From assembly GCA_963639765.1 (NCBI GenBank), contig CAVHXA010000110.1:1-5387 (forward strand): a stretch of DNA of 5,387 bases, written 5' to 3'. The notes beneath the pieces are model-generated. The model made no database searches, was not told where the DNA came from, and saw nothing but the letters and a program-made list of their open reading frames with translations. Made by a program: the position numbers and the translations under genes. This document shows, piece after piece, positions 1-5,387 of this stretch. Source of the DNA: CAVHXA01 sp963639765. Lineage in GTDB: Bacteria > Bacillota > Clostridia > Oscillospirales > Oscillospiraceae. Every line of letters begins with the position of its first letter. The first letter of the stretch is position 1.

Positions 1-747
1 GACCATAGGCACCGCGGTAGCCGACGTTGCCGACCTTGATGATGGCATCAATATCGGGGTCATTCTGGAGGTCTGCCGCTTCAATCACATGGTCGCCGCT
101 GAGGATAACCACGATTTTGTCAGCGCCGCTGGACTTGGCAAGCTCCAGCGTTTTCAGGTCACGGGCATCCAGTGCCAGCACGTCGTTTTCATAGTCCAGA
201 TCCGCGCGCTCGCCAGCCACACGGCCAAACACGACAAACGCCGTGCTGCAGCCGGAGGCCGCAGAAACCGTGCCCTCTTCGGGTACCTTGACCGTGGTGA
301 CGTTCAGGCCGTCATAAGTCAGTGCTTCCGTCAGGCTGGTGGAAGTCTCGGTGGTCNNNNNNNNNNGCCATCCACCGTAAAGAACATACCGCCGCCGACC
401 TCAGGGGTATAACCGGGGGTAATGTCGGGGAAGTACACAGCCACATTGTTGCCGGAGGCAACGGGCAGCGCATTGTTCTCGTTTTTCAGAAGAACCGTGC
501 CTTCCGCCACGATTTGCCGGACAAGCGCAGATTTTGCCTGAAATTCTTCCTCAGACGAAGAGTACTCTGTAGGGTAAAACACCTCTCCGGGCTCGCCACC
601 CACGGTGTAGCTGCTCTGAATTCCCAGAAACTGGTTGACGTAAACCTCATAGGTGTTCAGTATATTTGTCGCCACAATAGACAAGACAAGCAGGAACACA
701 AACGCAACCACAGCCACTTTTGAGAGGGTTTTTGTCAGTCGTTTCAT
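1..747 (-). CDS. Membrane-anchored GH3 glycoside hydrolase, permuted domain order (3' end outside window, interrupted by N gap)
   Basis: Probable beta-glucosidase/beta-xylosidase-type enzyme of glycoside hydrolase family 3, held on the outer face of the membrane. It begins with a basic MKRLTK followed by one hydrophobic helix (about residues 11-30) with no lipobox, so an uncleaved signal anchor is likely. After a short linker comes AEGTVLLKNENNALPV (about 81-96), the hallmark start of the GH3 C-terminal-type domain. Beyond the gap, FGRVAGERADLDY, KIVVILSGD and the segment NDPDIDAIIKVGNVGYRGAYG follow the usual order of that domain. In ordinary GH3 enzymes this domain comes after a barrel of roughly 350 residues; here it is at the N-terminus, as in the known permuted GH3 class, so the barrel with the catalytic Asp should lie beyond position 1. 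The ATG start has AAGGAG at 760-755, 7 bases upstream. The gene lies 20 bases after the second esterase. The reading frame differs on the two sides of the N run, which I attribute to an arbitrary gap length. The exact glycoside is unknown. Confidence 0.85.
357..366. other. Assembly gap (10 N) inside the GH3 gene
   Basis: Ten N bases. The upstream side ends in MFFTVDG with codons starting at positions divisible by 3. The downstream side resumes as TTETSTSLTEALTYDGLNV with codons starting at positions 1 modulo 3. A continuous gene needs a gap whose length leaves remainder 2 on division by 3, so the 10 N is not the true length. The flanking residues read like neighbouring parts of the GH3 domain, so little sequence is probably missing. 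Confidence 0.95.
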
Positions 748-754
748 TCGATTT

Positions 755-760
755 CTCCTT
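755..760 (-). promoter_or_regulatory. Ribosome binding site of the GH3 gene
   Basis: AAGGAG on the minus strand, 7 bases before the ATG at 747. It lies in the 20-base space after the stop of the upstream esterase, consistent with translation from a shared mRNA. Confidence 0.8.
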
Positions 761-767
761 TTTTTCG

Positions 768-1970
768 TTATTTAAAGAACACTTGCAGGGTCAGATACAA
801 ATCATACTTCCACGCATCAAAGTTGTGGTCAAAGCCATCAATGTCGAAGAAGCAGTAATTTGTGCCGTTGACGAGCTTTCCCGCGCTGTATTCCAGCAGA
901 TGGTTCATGCACAGCACGTGGGGGTCATGCGCCATATCTTCGCTGCCGTTGAAGTTCAAAAGCATCGAGATATCCGGGTCAGCGCCATCCTTGGTCAAAT
1001 CATCCCACACCATTTCAGTCTGCGCATAGACCGCATCCTGAGAGCGGGAGGATGTCACACCGGAGGACATCGGAGCATACCATGCAAACAGGTCATTGCA
1101 CTGCCACAAGCCGGAACGCAACGTGGTCATAGAACCCATAGAGGTGCCGCCAATGCCCCGGTGTGCGCGGTCTGCGTAGGTAGAGTACCGGGAATCGATC
1201 ACCGGAATGATATCATCGCGCAGTTCTTTTGCAAAGTTATCTGTCCATGCGGTATTGATAGAGGAGCAGACCGTTGCAGGATCGTTCTTCTCGGTGCCTT
1301 CCGGATAGCGGCGGTTCAGCCCGCCTTTATCGTAGGCATGGTACCCGGCAGTTTCCACATACAGTCCCGGGGATACCACAATCAACGGCTCGATTGTGCC
1401 CTGCGCAATCATGTTATCCAGCAGGCGCACCAGAAAGCCTTCCCCAACAGGGCCGTTATCATCCTCTTCGGTTTCCATCGAGAACCAATATTCGGCAATC
1501 TCCGAGCCGCCCGGAATCAGATACAGGGTCGAATATTCCTGATCTTCGCTGTAACCCGCAGGCAGATAGACATACATGGTTTTTTCCACCGGGAGCTCTG
1601 CGCTGTTCAGGTCATCCGCAAAGTATTCCTCATAGGCATAGGCACGGGTGTCATAGGTGACGGTTTCCACGGTGCCACGGATTTCTTCCGACGTCTGCGC
1701 CGTATATTCGTCCGGCACGGTCAAGGTCTGCTGAATCTCGTCCGCAATCTTTTGCAGATTTTCATTCCCGTATTCCTCGGGCGTGACAGCCACATAATCT
1801 ACTGCGGGTGTCGGCGTGGGCGTAGGTTCCGTCTGTTTGGCTGTTTCCGACTTGGCCGGAGCCGTCGCAGAGGATGCAGCCGGCGTGGCTGACGAGCAGC
1901 CGGTCATGACCAGCGATGTGCAGATGCAGGCCGCACACGCCAGACTCACAAATCGTTTGCTTCGCTTCAC
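768..1970 (-). CDS. CE1-like esterase lipoprotein, second copy (oxyanion motif PGG)
   Basis: A 400-residue surface lipoprotein with an alpha/beta-hydrolase esterase domain of the CE1 / putative esterase (PF00756) type, related to the feruloyl esterase domains of clostridial xylanases. The signal peptide ends in VMTGC, so Cys25 would carry the lipid. A Pro/Thr linker (about 49-55, PTPTPTP) follows. The catalytic domain begins near TMYVYLPAGY (131-140). The nucleophile elbow is GGTSMGS with Ser277. The likely acid is Asp345 in NGSEDM and the likely base His382 in FDHNFDAWK, which resembles the HDFNVWK ending I recall for XynZ-type domains. The motif that is HGG in its paralogue is PGG here (Pro153), which may alter oxyanion-hole geometry or activity. 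The start is GTG, with AAGGA 5 bases upstream. The gene follows the paralogue by 18 bases and is over half identical to it by eye outside the linker. The acyl group and glycan removed are not known; acetyl, feruloyl or other esters are possible. Confidence 0.85.
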   Translation of the reverse strand: MKRSKRFVSLACAACICTSLVMTGCSSATPAASSATAPAKSETAKQTEPTPTPTPAVDYVAVTPEEYGNENLQKIADEIQQTLTVPDEYTAQTSEEIRGTVETVTYDTRAYAYEEYFADDLNSAELPVEKTMYVYLPAGYSEDQEYSTLYLIPGGSEIAEYWFSMETEEDDNGPVGEGFLVRLLDNMIAQGTIEPLIVVSPGLYVETAGYHAYDKGGLNRRYPEGTEKNDPATVCSSINTAWTDNFAKELRDDIIPVIDSRYSTYADRAHRGIGGTSMGSMTTLRSGLWQCNDLFAWYAPMSSGVTSSRSQDAVYAQTEMVWDDLTKDGADPDISMLLNFNGSEDMAHDPHVLCMNHLLEYSAGKLVNGTNYCFFDIDGFDHNFDAWKYDLYLTLQVFFK

Positions 1971-1975
1971 TTTAT

Positions 1976-1980
1976 TCCTT
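1976..1980 (-). promoter_or_regulatory. Ribosome binding site supporting the GTG start at 1970
   Basis: AAGGA on the minus strand within the purine-rich 18-base space between the two esterase genes, 5 bases before GTG. It supports the GTG start, which gives a complete lipoprotein signal peptide. Confidence 0.65.
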
Positions 1981-1988
1981 CTTTCCCC

Positions 1989-3179
1989 CTATTTTTGGAA
2001 GAACACCTGTAACGCAAGGCACAAAGTATAGCGCCACGCATTAAAGTTATGCTCAAACGGCTCCACAACAAAGAACGCGTAATTGTCGCCGTTGCGCAGC
2101 GCACCGTTGCTGTTTTCCAGCAGATACTGCATACAGGTCAGGTGCGGACCGCGGGACATATCCTTTGTTCCGTTGAAGTTCAGCAGCATGGAAATTTCCG
2201 GGTCTTCCTCACCACTGAACACATCGGAGATAAGGGCATTCGTCTGTTCCTTGATGACGGCTTCATCGGTTTCCGCTGTCACACCGGAGGACATCGGGGC
2301 AAACCACGCAATCAGATCACTGCATTGCCAAAGCCCGGCCCGTATAGTCGTCATCGCGCCCATAGAAGTTCCTGCGATAGCCCGGTGTTCACGGTCGGCC
2401 AAAGTGGCGTACTTTCCGTCTATCAAGGGAATAATCTCGTTACGCAATTCTTTTGCGAAATTGTCCGTCCAGACTGTGTCTTTGTTTGAGCATACCGTGG
2501 CAGGGTCGTTTTCTGTCCGATCTGTCAGGTGCCGCTGATCCAGGTCTCCTTCGGGATAGGCGTGGTAGCCGTTGGTTTCCACATAAATGGCAGGCGTCAC
2601 CACAATCATCGGTTCTATGATGCCGCTTGCAATCATGTTGTCCAGCATGCGCACCACTGCGCCTTCACCAACTGCTCCGTCATCATCCTTTTCCGTTTCC
2701 ATAGAGAACCAATATTCCGCAATTTCATGCCCGCCATGAAGCAGGTATAGCACGGGGTATTGGGTTTCCGTGTTGTAATCATGCGGCAGATAGACGTAGA
2801 GCGTTTTTTCAACAGGCAGTTCCTGCCCGTTTAACTCTGCAGAGAAGTATTCCTCGTAGGCGTAGGCCCGCGTTTGATAGGTAACAGCTTCCACTGTGCC
2901 GCGGATGCTTTCCTCCGGCTGAGCCAGATATTCCTGCAGAACCTCTGTGGACTGCTGTATCTGGTCTGCAATCTTCTGCAGATTTTCATTTTCGTATGTT
3001 TCCGAGGCTACAGCATATTCTGCTGCAGGCGACGGTGTTGGGGTGACTTCTGCCGCAGCGGTCGGTTCCGGCGTTGCCGCCGTGCCCGTCGAGACATTCG
3101 AGGAACAACCACTCATGGCCAGCACCGCACAAAAACAGGCTGTGCTCAGCAGAACGGTAAATTTTACGCTTTGTTCCAC
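1989..3179 (-). CDS. CE1-like esterase lipoprotein, first copy (canonical HGG motif)
   Basis: A 396-residue lipoprotein with a CE1 / putative esterase (PF00756)-type alpha/beta-hydrolase domain, expected on the outer surface. The signal peptide ends AMSGC (Cys25) and is followed by a Pro/Thr/Ala linker to about residue 55. The fold can be followed from TLYVYLPHDY (126-135) through LLHGGHEIAEYW (HGG at 148-150, oxyanion region) and AGTSMGAMTT (nucleophile Ser272) to NGTKDM (likely acid Asp340) and FEHNFNAWR (likely base His377). All triad positions are intact, so it should be an active serine esterase, probably on acylated carbohydrate. Three cysteines (230, 286, 349) align with 235, 291 and 354 of the next gene, so a conserved disulfide is possible outside the cell. 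The start is GTG with GAGG 7 bases upstream; the ATGATG just before it is out of frame and soon reaches a stop. It overlaps no neighbour and is 18 bases from its paralogue. A tannase-like or other esterase role cannot be excluded. Confidence 0.87.
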   Translation of the reverse strand: MEQSVKFTVLLSTACFCAVLAMSGCSSNVSTGTAATPEPTAAAEVTPTPSPAAEYAVASETYENENLQKIADQIQQSTEVLQEYLAQPEESIRGTVEAVTYQTRAYAYEEYFSAELNGQELPVEKTLYVYLPHDYNTETQYPVLYLLHGGHEIAEYWFSMETEKDDDGAVGEGAVVRMLDNMIASGIIEPMIVVTPAIYVETNGYHAYPEGDLDQRHLTDRTENDPATVCSNKDTVWTDNFAKELRNEIIPLIDGKYATLADREHRAIAGTSMGAMTTIRAGLWQCSDLIAWFAPMSSGVTAETDEAVIKEQTNALISDVFSGEEDPEISMLLNFNGTKDMSRGPHLTCMQYLLENSNGALRNGDNYAFFVVEPFEHNFNAWRYTLCLALQVFFQK

Positions 3180-3186
3180 ATCATTT

Positions 3187-3190
3187 CCTC
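3187..3190 (-). promoter_or_regulatory. Ribosome binding site deciding the GTG start at 3179
   Basis: AAAGAGG on the minus strand with core GAGG at 3190-3187, 7 bases before GTG. Two overlapping ATG codons (3184 and 3181) lie closer but are in another frame and terminate after a few codons at GCG TAA. GTG is therefore the start that gives the lipoprotein. Confidence 0.65.
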
Positions 3191-3200
3191 TTTCAAAGAT

Positions 3201-3236
3201 TCCCTTGCCGCAGCTGTGATGTACTGCGGCAAGGGA
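3201..3236 (-). terminator. Perfect 13-bp hairpin after the CBM lipoprotein gene
   Basis: TCCCTTGCCGCAG (3201-3213) is exactly complementary to CTGCGGCAAGGGA (3224-3236), with a 10-base loop. It starts 12 bases after the stop of the binding lipoprotein gene. On the minus strand the stem is followed by ATCTTTG, which has only a short T run, so it is not a textbook intrinsic terminator. It may be a partial terminator or an mRNA 3'-end stabiliser that lets some transcripts continue into the esterase genes. The TGCGGCA motif of the right arm is repeated at 3240-3246, so a weaker alternative pairing is possible. Confidence 0.65.
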
Positions 3237-3248
3237 TATTGCGGCAGG

Positions 3249-3890
3249 TTACATACTCCACACACGGGAGCTGTTGTCGGTTTCCGTAAAGGTCAGCTTT
3301 GCGGGGGACTCAACATCCAGGCTTTCCATGTACAGGTTGTATTCGCCGCCCTCACCCAAGGAGGTAAAGGTGATGTCGTTTTCGCCTGCTACCAGATTGA
3401 TTTCAGCAGTAATCTCGGCAATGAAGTACGCAAGGGCACCCTCGGGGGCGTTCACGGTGACGGACTCCGGCAGCTGCTGCGGGCCTTCGGGAACGGATCC
3501 GCTGATGGCGACCTTGGTGCCGTTGACCGTCAGAGACAGCGCCTTGGAGATATCGTCGATGCCGTTGACAATGCCGTCGTCAGCACCCCACTCTCTCAGG
3601 TGCGAACCGACCTTCAGGGTGATGGTGGCCGTACCGGCCTTCTCCGCAGTAATCTTCCAGGTCATAGCGGTACCGTCGCTGAAGTTGGAGATGCCGTCGA
3701 CCTGGGTATATTTGTCGCTGGCCGCATTGATGCCGACCTGATTCACAGCGGGCCATGCACCGTTGCCATCTTTGATGATGGCTTTCTCAGCTTCAAACGT
3801 GTACTTCTGTGCGCTGGAACTGCAGCCAGTCAAACCAAGTGCCATGACAAGTGCGCAAGCGATTGCAATAGCCTTAAATTTCGTTTTCAT
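3249..3890 (-). CDS. Cell-surface lipoprotein made of a single CBM6/CBM35-like carbohydrate-binding domain
   Basis: A 213-residue lipoprotein. Its signal peptide MKTKFKAIAIACALVMALGL ends in the lipobox LTGC (Cys23), followed by SSS. The rest looks like one beta-sandwich carbohydrate-binding module of the CBM6/CBM35 kind: YTFEAEKA (30-37) is the typical opening strand, MTWKITAEKAGTATITLKV (about 76-94) is the usual 'AG-Y-lt-v' strand pair, LSLTVNG (118-124) and INLVAGENDITF (164-175) are the characteristic later strands, and YNLYMESLDV (184-193) closes the fold. No catalytic domain is attached, so it probably serves as a surface adhesin or substrate-holding protein for the enzymes encoded beside it. 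The ligand is not predictable. GGAGG 8 bases before the ATG is a strong ribosome site. Stem-loops lie in both flanking spacers. CBM membership is by pattern only; another jelly-roll lipoprotein is the main alternative. Confidence 0.75.
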   Translation of the reverse strand: MKTKFKAIAIACALVMALGLTGCSSSAQKYTFEAEKAIIKDGNGAWPAVNQVGINAASDKYTQVDGISNFSDGTAMTWKITAEKAGTATITLKVGSHLREWGADDGIVNGIDDISKALSLTVNGTKVAISGSVPEGPQQLPESVTVNAPEGALAYFIAEITAEINLVAGENDITFTSLGEGGEYNLYMESLDVESPAKLTFTETDNSSRVWSM

Positions 3891-3898
3891 AATCTTTT

Positions 3899-3903
3899 CC
3901 TCC
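3899..3903 (-). promoter_or_regulatory. Strong ribosome binding site of the CBM lipoprotein
   Basis: AAAGGAGGAAAA on the minus strand, with GGAGG at 3903-3899 and 8 bases to the ATG at 3890. It is the closest match to the anti-Shine-Dalgarno sequence in the window, suggesting strong translation of this gene. Confidence 0.8.
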
Positions 3904-3920
3904 TTTATTTTTCGTGGTGT

Positions 3921-3953
3921 GGAGTTTCTCCGCTTTCTGCAGAGGGAAACTCC
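3921..3953 (-). other. Intergenic stem-loop upstream of the CBM lipoprotein gene
   Basis: On the minus strand GGAGTTT pairs with AAACTCC and, inside it, CTCTGC pairs with GCGGAG (one G-U). This leaves a 2-base CC bulge and an AGAAA loop, for 13 pairs in total. No T run follows in the direction of transcription (ACACCACG), so it is unlikely to be an intrinsic terminator for the carboxylesterase gene. It sits 17 bases before the GGAGG of the next gene. RNA processing, 5'-end protection or translation control are possible; no known riboswitch class was recognised. Confidence 0.55.
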
Positions 3954-4041
3954 TTATATTTCCGGAATGGTTTTCGCCTGCGGCTCCCATCACAACTCAC
4001 CGCTGCAAAAGGCCATCCCGCAAATCATTGATTGGTGCGGC

Positions 4042-5387
4042 TTACTCCGCAGATGCGGCAGCCACGGGGCTTTCGTCCTCGATATGCTGAATCAAATCCC
4101 CGTATTCTGTTTCAATCAGTGCTATAGAGCTGTCGGGGATCTGTTTCATTTCGTTGGTAATGTCCAGATTCATGTAGGTGTAATCAATTTTCCCGGGCTC
4201 GGCGGTGTTGGCATCCCACTGGGGCAGCCCTTCCCCGTTCGGGTCACCGCTGGTGGCAAAATTCACCAGATAATCGCTCATGGTGTCGCCCAGTTCGTAA
4301 TCTTCATCGGTCCAATACTCTTGACGCAGTTTCGTGAAGACGTTCAGGAAGTACGGCACATCCGAGGTATGGAACGCGCCATGGTTGCTCTTGCCCGGCA
4401 TGGCGTGGGTAAAGATGTAAGTATAGGTGCTGCCCTCATAGCCGCCCATCGCGTGGGCGTAGGCAAAGATGTCGGTCTCGCCGGTCCAGGCGTCAACCTG
4501 CAGGTCACCGGTCAGGCCTTCGACCTTGCCGCCCAAGTCATGCGAGGTCGTACCGACCATGATGTCCACATCATTGGCTTGGCCGCTGGCCATCACGTTG
4601 GTGTAGCTATCGGGAATCACCACGCCGTCGATGCAGGGCTCACAGGGGCTGTTGTCCACAAACCAAATCTTCTCGTNNNNNNNNNNCGTAGGTGTCGTAG
4701 AACTCCTGGTCGGTCATGGCCCGCATCTCTTCCAGCGTCAAGTCGGGCAGCTCGTATTTTGCAACGGCATCTTCAAACCCGGTGACTTTCTCAGCCTGCG
4801 TGCCGATTTGGAACTGCTGGCCCGCCACGCTGTTGTGGCTCATAGAAACGACGCGCTTAAAGAGCCCCTTCGCCAAGGGGGAAATGGTCAGCATATTGAC
4901 CGCACCGGCACCGGCAGACTGGCCCATGATCGTCACGTTGTTCGGGTCGCCGCCGAATTTCTCGATATTTTCCTGCACCCATTTCAGCGATGCAATCCAG
5001 TCCAGCACTGCATAATTGCCTGCTGCGGTGGGGTCCTCCTTCACCAGCTCCTCATTGGCATAGAAGCCGAACAGGCCAATGCGGAAGTTGACGCCGACGT
5101 AAACGCAGCCCTTCTGTGCAATGCCCTTGCCTTCATATACCTTGCAGGAAGCATTGCCGGTGGTGTAACCGCCGCCGTGGAAGTAGACGATAACGGGCTT
5201 GCCGGTTTCATCATCATTGCCGGTCCAGACGTTCAGGTTGAGGCAGTCCTCCGAATATTTTGTGCTGGAACCCATGAACTCCGCCGTGTAGGCTGCTATC
5301 GGGCGTTCTTTCTGCTGTACGCAGCTGGCGCCCCAATCGGTGCAGTCCAGCACACCGTCCCAGCTGGTTTCGGTTGGTGCCTTAAAG
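4042..5387 (-). CDS. Type B carboxylesterase (5' end outside window, interrupted by N gap)
   Basis: Serine esterase of the carboxylesterase type B family (COesterase, PF00135), hydrolysing carboxylic esters. The first visible residues FKAPTETSWDGVLDCTDW correspond to the usual 'RFkaP-W-gvldat' segment, so roughly the first 50-100 residues, including any signal peptide, are missing. Visible motifs in order: EDCLNLNVW (signature 2), FHGGGY oxyanion hole, FGGDPNNVTIMGQSAGA nucleophile elbow (Ser codon 4918-4916), CIDGVVIPDS, GTTSHDLGG where Asp (4539-4537) replaces the usual Glu acid, GAFHTSDVPYF with the catalytic His (4371-4369), and FATSGDPNGEGLPQW near the C-terminus. All three triad positions are filled. 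The acid-to-His distance is 56 residues, shorter than the family examples I recall (about 90-110), so part of the helical lid is reduced. The GTG codons at 5353 and 4659 are internal, not starts. About 443 residues are visible. Substrate unknown; context suggests a glycan or plant ester. Confidence 0.9.
4677..4686. other. Assembly gap (10 N) inside the carboxylesterase gene
   Basis: Ten N bases splitting the carboxylesterase between ...QEFYDTY and EKIWFVDNSPCEPCIDG. The frames on the two sides require a gap length divisible by 3, so 10 is not the real length. CGT ends the left contig (4674-4676) and begins the right one (4687-4689). Merging that 3-base overlap restores one uninterrupted frame, so possibly nothing is missing here. 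Confidence 0.95.

Noticed and set aside
720..1892. Long plus-strand open frame of 390 codons opposite the second esterase gene.
   Set aside because: It lies wholly antisense to a gene with clear catalytic motifs and signal peptide. Its translation is rich in His, Arg, Gly and Ile with no domain or credible start context, which is typical of an antisense shadow.
3950..3962. Possible -10 promoter element (TATAAG on the minus strand) before the CBM lipoprotein gene.
   Set aside because: At the proper 17-base spacing the -35 position reads GCAGGC, which does not resemble TTGACA, and the element overlaps the stem-loop. Too weak to annotate.
2874..4031. Long plus-strand open frame of 385 codons opposite the first esterase start and the CBM lipoprotein gene.
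   Set aside because: It spans two good minus-strand genes and both hairpins, lacks recognisable motifs, and is best explained as a shadow.
4018..4040. Short inverted repeat CCGCA/TGCGG just after the carboxylesterase stop as a possible terminator.
   Set aside because: Only 5 pairs with a 13-base loop and no T run following on the minus strand.
3763..4785. Plus-strand open frame running through the second N gap.
   Set aside because: It is antisense to the carboxylesterase, depends on N codons staying open, and has no recognisable domain.
4640..5353. Two separate short genes made from the halves of the carboxylesterase, starting at GTG 5353 and GTG 4659.
   Set aside because: Both GTG codons are internal valines. 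Coding sequence matching the family continues upstream of each, and the halves carry complementary parts of one catalytic triad.
1..5387. CRISPR array, tRNA, rRNA, insertion sequence or attachment site.
   Set aside because: No regularly spaced repeats, RNA gene motifs, transposase-like protein or terminal inverted repeats were seen; the sequence is nearly all coding.

Overview
The window holds five consecutive genes, all on the minus strand, so transcription runs from position 5387 towards 1. There are two runs of exactly 10 N, and the first and last genes continue past the edges. Strong AGGAGG-type ribosome sites, lipoprotein signal peptides with a Cys at position 23-25, Pro/Thr linkers behind the lipid-modified Cys, and the families present all suggest a Gram-positive gut or rumen Clostridia member. 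Oscillospiraceae/Ruminococcaceae is the best guess. No taxonomic marker is present, so this is inference. The N runs point to a draft or metagenome assembly.

Layout in transcription order. (1) A type B carboxylesterase (5387 to 4042), missing its N-terminus and broken by a gap. (2) A 151-base spacer with a stem-loop. (3) A 213-residue lipoprotein that appears to be a single CBM6/CBM35-like carbohydrate-binding domain (3890 to 3249). (4) A 69-base spacer with a perfect 13-bp hairpin. (5) and (6) Two tandem, clearly paralogous CE1-like (feruloyl/acetyl esterase type) lipoproteins (3179 to 1989 and 1970 to 768), 18 bases apart. (7) A membrane-anchored glycoside hydrolase family 3 protein (747 to beyond 1), 20 bases further on. 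It has the 'permuted' arrangement, with the C-terminal-type domain at the N-terminus.

Taken together this looks like a cell-surface module for ester-decorated glycans or glycosides. Three serine esterases would remove acyl, feruloyl or similar groups, a surface lipoprotein would hold the carbohydrate, and a GH3 enzyme would cleave the exposed glycosidic bonds. The substrate cannot be read from the sequence. No transporter or regulator lies in the window. The main points worth a second look are the tandem esterase pair with a His-to-Pro change in the oxyanion-hole motif of one copy, the free-standing binding lipoprotein bracketed by hairpins, the permuted GH3, and reading-frame evidence that both N gaps are placeholders.
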